NCBI GenBank assembly: GCA_034698045.1
Contig: JAQGAU010001162.1
Coordinates: 1-21,014 of the forward strand
Reading direction: 5' to 3'
From: Paramacrobiotus richtersi
Lineage: Eukaryota; Tardigrada; Eutardigrada; Parachela; Macrobiotidae
DNA length: 21,014 nucleotides
Positions within the stretch are counted from its first letter, which is position 1. The number at the start of each line of letters is the position of its first letter. The notes below the pieces were generated by a model. That model did not search any database, had not been told where the DNA came from, and saw only the letters and a program-made list of their open reading frames with translations. Positions 10,087 through 17,242 of the stretch are shown here, one piece after another. The position numbers were made by a program, and so were the translations under genes.

Positions 10087-12320
10087 ATGTCGAGCGCTGT
10101 TCTTCGCATCACACCACCGCCTCCCAGCCAATCCCCTGCTCAAACCCCGCCAAATCCCCCGGAGTATGATTTTCTCAAAGAGCTAGAATCATCCTCCAGC
10201 CCGTCCCCTGCATCCCCGCGGCGCTGGCGCGGTGTCGTGATCGGAACGTGTGTCGCGGGGACCGTCGGCCTGGGCGCCCTGTTGCTGCCGTTCGTCGCAC
10301 CCGGATTTCGTCGCGTCGCTTTACCTTATCTGCCAGCAACGACCACACAAGTCGAATCCATCTTCAGCTTCTTATCCCGCTACACACCGGCTGTGTGGAC
10401 CGATTCGGCGAGGATCCTGGGGCCGCACTACGGCAACGACGCCCAAGGGCGGGTGCATTATGTGCCGGGAAATGAAACGATACCGCGGATTGGTTCCACT
10501 GGGGTGGACACAAGTTCCTGGATTGGGGGGAAGAAACTGATTGATCTCGGCTCCGGCGATGGACGTCTGGTACGACCGTACGTTAATTGTAACGCAATCC
10601 AATTCATACAAAAAATATCAAGAAATAATACTGTAATTATAATGGTTTTGTAAATTACGTTATTTCTGGAAAAGTCCAGGAAATTGTGTTAATCTTGTCC
10701 TTTCCGTTTTTTTCCTTAACATTATTTTAAAACAACCTCGTATATGGGGTTTCATAATTCTGTGGTTATTTGTGATTATGTGCGGCTGATGTCTTATATT
10801 CTTAGGAAAAGCTTGCTAAATTATTTTTCGAATTTTGCTCGCTTCTTGTAATTTAGTCTACTACTGTTAGTCATTTTTTAAATATTCAAATTAACAGGCA
10901 AATGTTCTAAGATTTCCGTGAATAAATTGCTGATTATTTATTTTCTATAGGTGATTGCAGCAGCCCAGCAAGGGATGCAAGCAACAGGTATGTTAACTAT
11001 GTTTGACGTCGTATTGCATTGTCTCTTCTTTTTTTCCTTCCTTATTTAGTGTTTTGTTTTATGGATATTTATTTTCTCCATTATTTATCTTATTTAATCG
11101 TTTTTTTATTTTGTTCCACTGGTTATTTGTTGTTATTTTGTCGTTATTTTTTCAAAACCTTTCATTTCTTTTCTGGTGGTTTTAATCCGTTTCCTCACTT
11201 AACTATTTTTTCGTTTATGGTTATTTGTTTTATCCTGTTTATTTTTAAAGGTATTTTTATCAGTATTTATTTTTCTCCGTTTGTTTTTATTCTTGGTGAT
11301 TTTTGTAATCGTTCACTTCATTTCGTTACTTTTATTCCGCTACTGTTAGTATTCTCACTTTCTTGCAGGTGTTGAGTTAAATTGGTGGCTGGTAATTTGG
11401 AGCAGATTCCTGGCTTTGAAGCAGGGTTTATCGCTGCAACGGCGGACGCAGTTTCTGCTTCGGGACATTTTTAAGGTACTTGTTTGTTTGTACGAAAGCA
11501 CAGAAATAAATGGCGCTGAAAGAAAATTTGATAGCTTACTTATCAAGAAATTAATGAGTATTAAAATAAAAGACAAAATTGTAAATTACAATTTTTCCCT
11601 GAAAGAAATGCGGAATTCTACTCGTTTCCTGGGAGAATTTAGTAGTTATTTTTATATTATTTTTGATTCGTAATCCGTAATGTTTAAGAAATCGGAATGA
11701 TTATTTTTGGTACCTCGTTTCGTTAATAATTTGTTTTATTTGTTAAATTTAAAGGTTTTTTAGTTGTAATACATTTTCGGTGATGTTGGTAATTCTTTTG
11801 TAAGTACTATTTTTGATTCATAATTAGTAGTGTTAAAAAAGTTAATTTAAACATTTGTACTATTTAGTTTAGACTGTTTAGTTGATAATTTATTTGATTA
11901 TTAAGTTTCAAGGTTGTTAAATTGTACTCCTTTTTCCGTAATTTTAGTACTAATTTTTATTATTATTATTCATTTTTTTAAAATTATTTGTTATTCTTGT
12001 CAATATTTTCGACATATGTTCTGTGGCAGCAGTTTGTTTCTGTTGCACGTGATTAATTTAGTTTATAATTAATTGACAATTCGCCACGGGTAATTCAGTT
12101 CTTGTAGACGAATGTGTCGTCCTATGACGTGATTGTGCTCTTCGGCGTGGACGGTATGATGTCCTCCATCCGGCAGAAACTGCAGCGAGAGATGCGGGAC
12201 AGTGCGCTGTTCATGGCGTGTCGTTTTCCCCTGCCCAACTGCCCGGCATCGCTCACCCTCGGGGCGGGCGTCGACACCGTCTGGATCTACCGCAAAGCCG
12301 ACCTTTTACCAAAGACTTGA
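10087..12320 (+). CDS. ATPSCKMT: ATP synthase subunit c lysine N-methyltransferase (ATPSCKMT/FAM173)
   Basis: Exons are 10087-10569, 10951-10987, 11369-11475 and 12108-12320. Donors GTACGA, GTATGT and GTACTT pair with acceptors TTCTATAG, TTCTTGCAG and TTCTTGTAG in matching phase, giving 279 residues. The family enzyme trimethylates a lysine of the F1Fo c-subunit in mitochondria. A Pro/Ser-rich head precedes a hydrophobic anchor at about 50-70 (V-V-I-G-T-C-V-A-G-T-V-G-L-G-A-L-L-L), then L-P-Y-L-P-A-T-T-T-Q-V-E, the SAM motif D-L-G-S-G-D-G-R (155-160), V-E-L-N-W-W-L, F-G-V-D-G-M-M, A-C-R-F-P-L-P and G-A-G-V-D-T-V-W. ATG 10087 is the first in-frame ATG; the frame is open upstream but only with non-ATG starts. 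Human ATPSCKMT is about 233 residues. The extra length is the Pro-rich head plus roughly 45 residues inserted before motif I. AATAAA at 12411 ends the transcript region. Confidence 0.93.
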
Positions 12321-12410
12321 TTTCTTTATGTGTTTTATCATTTTGTACTGTACTGTATTGATTTTTGTGTTTAAAATGGAACTGTGTGGGATCTCCGACT
12401 ATGCTGAATG

Positions 12411-12416
12411 AATAAA
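12411..12416 (+). terminator. Polyadenylation signal for ATPSCKMT
   Basis: The canonical AATAAA hexamer lies 91 nt after the ATPSCKMT stop. A GT- and T-rich stretch follows within about 30 nt (GTCCGGTTCGTTTATTG), as expected of a downstream element. Confidence 0.6.
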
Positions 12417-12479
12417 TAATACTGGAACAAAATTGTCCGGTTCGTTTATTGTCCAAGTTATTGAACCATCAAGGCATAA

Positions 12480-12850
12480 ACTGAATAACAAATGTGTTAT
12501 TTTACTTCAGGTTTTGGCATTAAACGATTATTTTGTTTGTTAGTGTTCTAAATTTGTATTTTGTATATTTAATTTTTTTTTGTATATAAATTGAGTAATA
12601 AATTTACTATTTTCGGGTTTTGTAATCGAGTTATTATTTGACTTATTACTATTCTAAATTTTATAATATTATTTTATTTAAGATTTCTTTACTGAATTTA
12701 TTAAACCTTAAATTGATTAATAAATTTTTTTTTATTTATGGTTTTATCACCAAATTATTTTATTTGTTATTGTTCTAAATGCGTATTATTTGACTGGAAT
12801 TTTCTGAGCTAATTATTAAGCATATTAACTGATCAATAAATACACAATAA
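12480..12850. repeat. Degenerate AT-rich tandem array between convergent genes
   Basis: About three and a half units of 106-121 bp are visible. Each carries, in order, a TAATAAATTT-like start, a TATTTT..GGTTTTG-like middle and TTATT..TTGTTATTGTTCTAAAT. The TTCTAAAT anchor recurs at 12546, 12652 and 12773. The array lies in the spacer between the ATPSCKMT and FIS1 3' ends. The units are diverged, so it looks old or weakly maintained. Confidence 0.5.
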
Positions 12851-13277
12851 TTATATAATTATGGAACACGTATAATTAACAGCTGTTTTTGTTTTGCGTT
12901 GTTTTTTCTTTAGCTTCTTTCTTTGGAACTCATGTTTGTTCTTTTGATCACGTACTGTCGCTCGCGTGAACGCATCTTCAAAAAATAAAAAAAAATTTGA
13001 ATGGAAAATAAGCACAACGCTGTAGTGGGAGAAGATTGCTTGTTTGAACATTTACATGTATTTCGTGATTTGCACATTTTTTTCCTTATAAAATGCGGAA
13101 AGACCGTGTGCTAACTGGACAACAACATCAACAGCACCAATACTTATCGATAACAAATGTAAAAAGCCATCTATGCAGTGATATACAGGGAGTACAACAA
13201 GCAAAATAAAGCCACATTATTCCGAGGGGAATGTCCAAGTTCCGACACGTTTTCTCACTCATCCAATCACAGCACGA
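12851..13277. other. Remainder of the ATPSCKMT/FIS1 convergent spacer
   Basis: This is AT-rich sequence without a recognisable gene. The 66-codon minus-strand frame at 12851-13051 is Lys/Phe-rich low complexity. The FIS1 3' untranslated region should lie in the right-hand part, but I see no clear minus-strand AATAAA there. Confidence 0.35.
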
Positions 13278-15611
13278 TCATTTCTTCTTAGCCAACAACG
13301 CCACCAATCCCATAGCGCCCAACACCGTCGCCCCGCCCAACGCCACTAATCCCATGCCGATAAACCCGCCTACAAGCACAAGGGGAAATATAACAACAAT
13401 TAACATCAAATTGTGCAGAAGAAACAAAATTTGCACAATAAACTAAAAATAATTAAGGAAATAATTAAGGAAATAATTAAATAATAAACACAAGCAGATA
13501 AAAAAGCTAAAAATAATTGCTACGAAAAATAAAAATGATTACTGAACTAAATAATTAGGTACAAACACATTCAGATAAAAATAATTATTATAAACAATAA
13601 AAATGATTAATGAACTAATTAGCTAATAACCTAATTCGGGTAAAAGAAAAACAAATAATCATTACAAAAATTTAAAATAAATGCTAAAACAATTCGGTAA
13701 TAAAATAAGGGACAACTAAAAAATCAATAGCATTGTATAATTACACATAAAATAATCTGGATAATAGGCTTAAAATTCCAAAAATGCAAACAAAAATTAA
13801 AAAAATGCTTCTTTGAATTTCATCACATTTTACAAAATTTTGTTAAGTCGTTTGAATGTATCTTAAAAATCAAACAACCCTTTCCACATTTAATTCATAA
13901 AAACCAATTGGGACAATTTATAAGCGTTCATGAAATGCACAAAAGCTATTAGTGTGATTATAAAATAATAGCATACTCTTCTTGAGGCGATCCTCGATAA
14001 CGCGCTTGAGATCTTTGGCCTGCATGTTGCCCGGTTCGGCCTTGAGCAGCGTGTCGATGCACTCCAGAGCCAACTCGAATTCCTAACAAAACCCGACAAA
14101 TTAACTCAAGAAATCATTCACAAATAATAAAAATCTCAATAATATTATATTTCTCAACAAGTTGTCCATAAACCAAATTATTTCGCACCCAGTTATTATG
14201 TACAAATTTTTATCAATGTTTCAAAAGTAACAATTCAAAAAGAAGTAGTTTAAAATAACAAAATCCAAATAACATTGAACTGCAATTTAAAAATTCCCAA
14301 ATTATCCTAAAATCAGTAGCATGCAAAATAAGAAGTCAAAAAGAATTTTCTGCGATATTACTTTTGTAGGCAAATATTCAAAAACATAATTTCGAAAACT
14401 GTTGACAAATAGTTACGAAATGATAATGACAAAAATTTAATAGCAACATTTCCGCAATAAAACCAAAGGGAAATGCGTATCAGTTACAAACGAAACGGCT
14501 GGAGAAAATTCCATGTCCAACTTATCGGTTCAAAAATGTTCTCATCCGAATGTTATTTTAGTTCTAATTTATGGTTATTTTTACCATAAGTCGTTGGTTT
14601 AATCTGGAACGTTTTAGCAGCATTTCTAGCTATAATTAATTGATTATCATTTAATAATAATAAATTATAATCAATAAACAATAACGACAAGTTAACTAAT
14701 AATAAAATTGATTATAATAATTTTATTTAATTATTACCTGCCATACATACGGTAATGTGCTGTTACATGAATTTATTGTTAGTAATAAAACAAAATGAAT
14801 AATTACCCGAATCTTGGTGTATCCAACGGCGGTGAAGAAGAGACAATCACGGCGACCAGCCTGCTCACCGTTTTTATACAAATCTACAAAACGCACGTCA
14901 GTCAAACCCAGTTTATATTACACAGCAACAGATTACGCAATGAGCCAACAATTACAAATTACAGGAAAATCCCGCAAAAAAGTCAGTGAAATTTCGATAC
15001 ATCATATAATTTCTGGCAGTTATTTTAAGTTAATTATATTAAACTACACCAAGTACAACTGAACACGTACAAATAAAATAAATATCAAACAAAATTAAAA
15101 CAAATTAAAAATTAGAAAAATTGAAAAATATAAACAAATAAATAAAAATAATAAAAAACACAAGAAAAATCAACAGGAATTTGCACAATTTAGTCACGAA
15201 ACTGAAGAAGAAGGTGGGATATTTTTTGAAGGAGAAAATGGGGAAAGTATGGCCTACACTTGAAGATTTCGACGCCTCGCATGATATCATCCTGTTTACG
15301 ACTGCGAATCAGACACCAGGCGAAATCAAAGGCTGTGTTGTATTCCACTTTCCCCGCCGCCACTTGCTGTTCGTACTTTACTCCATGTGACTACAAAACA
15401 ACCCAGCTAATCAGATTCGGATAATAACAAATCAAATCCTCATAAAAATAGGAAAAAACTGCCAAAACAATGAACACAACCACAAGATACCCAACAACAG
15501 GGAACATTCAAGCTGAAGAAAAGTCTAATTTTTGATGAATGATCTACCCAAAAAAGGTGCATATACCTTGAGTTCTTCGGGTTCGATTGTTTCCTCGATA
15601 ACTGCCTCCAT
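13278..15611 (-). CDS. FIS1: Mitochondrial fission 1 protein (FIS1)
   Basis: Exons are 15611-15567, 15390-15258, 14883-14807, 14082-13977 and 13369-13278. Phases match at all four introns (176, 374, 724 and 607 nt), giving 150 residues against about 152 in human. The start M-E-A-V-I-E-E-T matches the family's M-E-A-V-L-N-E. The core follows: F-D-F-A-W-C-L-I-R-S-R, D-D-I-M-R-G-V-E-I-F, R-R-D-C-L-F-F-T-A-V-G-Y, then the second TPR, A-L-E-C-I-D-T-L-L-K-A-E-P-G-N-M-Q-A-K. The last exon is a Gly/Ala/Val/Leu tail anchor (about 122-147) ending K-K-K, as expected for insertion in the mitochondrial (and peroxisomal) outer membrane. FIS1 is an adaptor for fission machinery and for TBC1D15/mitophagy factors. 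The exon-2 donor (AAGT|GTAGGC) is weak but is the one that keeps frame and family spacing. Nothing looks broken. Confidence 0.95.
13440..13720. repeat. Degenerate ~75-80-bp AT-rich repeat in FIS1 intron 4
   Basis: Two fairly clear units and a decayed third share CAGATAAAAA..AATAATT, then AATAAAAATGATTA(C/A)TGAACTAA, then a TAATTAGGTA- or CTAATTCGGGTA-like end. They begin near 13494 and 13572. Three copies of GGAAATAATTAA or similar precede them at about 13456-13482. Seen from the FIS1 coding strand this is T-rich. Confidence 0.45.
14639..14675. repeat. 9-bp inverted repeat in FIS1 intron 3
   Basis: ATTGATTAT (14639-14647) and ATAATCAAT (14667-14675) are exact reverse complements. A third direct copy of ATTGATTATAAT follows near 14707. 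The sequence is very AT-rich, so chance is a real alternative. Confidence 0.35.
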
Positions 15612-16219
15612 TCTTCGTCCTGGGTTCCCTGATGAATCTTTCAGAAACAGTCTTTCCCAGTGCGATTACTTAACACGTAAGGCTTTTGCTGAGTACAACT
15701 TGTATCTGAATACGCTAATTTCACAAAACTTGTCCAAGAAAAGATCAAAACAAAAGGGCAATTAATATTGATCGTCAACACGATACATTAACATTAGCAA
15801 TTAGCATGCTGACTCGTGTGATCGTAGCGTAATCCGGTAATCGCAACAGCAACGGGAAAATGCGCAGTTTCCAGTCGTGTTGTGTGACTCATCCTGCGTC
15901 AGAGCCGCCTTCTCTGGGTGGTCGCACACTGCATCGCAGGCTTCAGGCTGATATCCTGCTTGCGGGTCCTAACCGTGACTACAGGACTTGGGAGAAAGAT
16001 CAGGTGAACGACGACGAGCCAACAGGAGTACGGGACAGAATTTAGAATTTGCACGGAAATTACAGCGTCTGCACCTGCCCTAGCTGCAGCGCGAAGACGA
16101 ACGGCAACCTGCAGCAGTCACGTACTGCTGCGGGCGGGCGACGCTAGCCTCTGCTACTGGTTACAACAGAACGAAACCTTCTCTGCAGAGTTTGTTTGAT
16201 GATTTTTTACCAGTTTTTA

Positions 16220-16248
16220 ATGACGAAAGATGACGAAATCACGAAAGA
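16220..16248 (+). repeat. Short 10-bp tandem repeat
   Basis: ATGACGAAAG, ATGACGAAAT and CACGAAAGA lie end to end, 2.9 imperfect copies. It is a minor local duplication. Confidence 0.6.
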
Positions 16249-16633
16249 TATATGCAATAAATCCAAAAGAAAATCGAAAAATTTCACAATTTGAATGCCG
16301 TCCAGTACAATTGTTGGACCACATCGAAGAATAGTATATGTGATCTACATTCTTGACCTCGGCATACGACAGCTACGCAACGGTTCTACGATGGTCACCC
16401 TGAAAGTGCCCAAACGACTGCCAATTTGCCGTTGACATCAGCATTGTTTCCCCTGTAAAGGCACGCTGTACAGCTTGAGAAACGCACTACTGGTAGATGT
16501 GCAAAGAATGCGGAGTGTGGTCACATTCCTCGCTGCGCAGACAAAACTGATAACTCCCAGAGATGGTGCGCAATGCGCATCTCATCAGGAACTGATTGTG
16601 AGCTGCAAAGTCATGCGAATATGTCCAATGATA

Positions 16634-16659
16634 CAATCTCGATGTCCATATCGAGATTG
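16634..16659. repeat. Perfect 10-bp inverted repeat with 6-nt loop
   Basis: CAATCTCGAT (16634-16643) and ATCGAGATTG (16650-16659) are exact reverse complements around GTCCAT. It could be a hairpin or a dimeric factor site in the FIS1/secreted-gene intergenic region. Confidence 0.65.
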
Positions 16660-16672
16660 AAACCCGCGAAAA

Positions 16673-16722
16673 CAGGTACTGGTATATCTTCTACTAGTTC
16701 ATGGATTTTCAGGTACTGGTAT
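16673..16722 (+). repeat. 13-bp direct repeat
   Basis: CAGGTACTGGTAT occurs exactly at 16673-16685 and 16710-16722, 37 bp apart, just right of the 16634 inverted repeat. No transposon is recognisable between them. Confidence 0.6.
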
Positions 16723-17114
16723 CGACTAATCAAAACGTGCACCAGTCGGACTTTGATCCACACGAGTCCCCAGATGGCCGTTTGCTAGGTATGTACTGAA
16801 CTTCTTCATAGCAAGTATTTAATACCAAGTATTGTACGTTTCTACTTTCAAGTTTTACCGGCACACGCTATAAGATAATCGGTCTGTCTATGTATACCCA
16901 GAACAAGCATACCGATTAGAATCTTCCAATGCTCAAACTTCCCGCAGTGAGTAACAATCGCTGACTAAGATCGCGCGTCGATTGTGGGGAAAGTGATCGA
17001 GTTCAACGTCAATCCTACAGCCACTCACTCGCCCGGGCGCCCGTGACTACCACGAATCATATAGTTCGCTCCAGTAAAACCCTGATTAGCAATGCACTGA
17101 GTTGATGAAGCCGC

Positions 17115-17164
17115 TGACGTCAAGATGTTCTGATTCAAGTGCCCTTGCCGGGAGGTATATAAAA
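17115..17164 (+). promoter_or_regulatory. CRE plus TATA-box core promoter
   Basis: A palindromic cAMP-response-type element TGACGTCA lies at 17115-17122. A consensus TATATAAAA follows at 17156-17164, 33 bp further on. A transcription start is expected about 25-30 bp downstream, near 17190. The first ATG after that is 17243, in a short open frame that ends at a strong splice donor. TATA boxes of this quality usually mark regulated, highly expressed genes; that part is general knowledge, not shown here. Confidence 0.7.
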
Positions 17165-17242
17165 CACCGCTTCGGGTTAATGTAAACATAGTCTTGCAGT
17201 TTGCTTTTACCCCTCGGCAGTCAAGTTCAAAAGTTTGCCATC

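Larger units (their letters stand above)
15612..17110. other. Intergenic region between divergent FIS1 and secreted-protein genes
   Basis: About 1.5 kb without a recognisable gene; the longest frames are 60-77 codons with no domains or splice support. A GC-rich block at about 16060-16160 may belong to the FIS1 promoter. Small repeats at 16220-16248, 16634-16659 and 16673-16722 are listed separately. The right end is the promoter of the 17243-20074 gene. Confidence 0.4.

Noticed and set aside
11003-11375. Phe-rich plus-strand frames resembling multi-pass membrane protein
   Set aside because: They lie in ATPSCKMT intron 2, which is T-rich; hydrophobicity follows from TTT/TTA codons, and flanking exons splice over it in frame.
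16876-16918. TAATCGGT...ACCGATTA inverted pair
   Set aside because: Arms of only 8 bp with a loop of over 25 nt are not distinguishable from chance.
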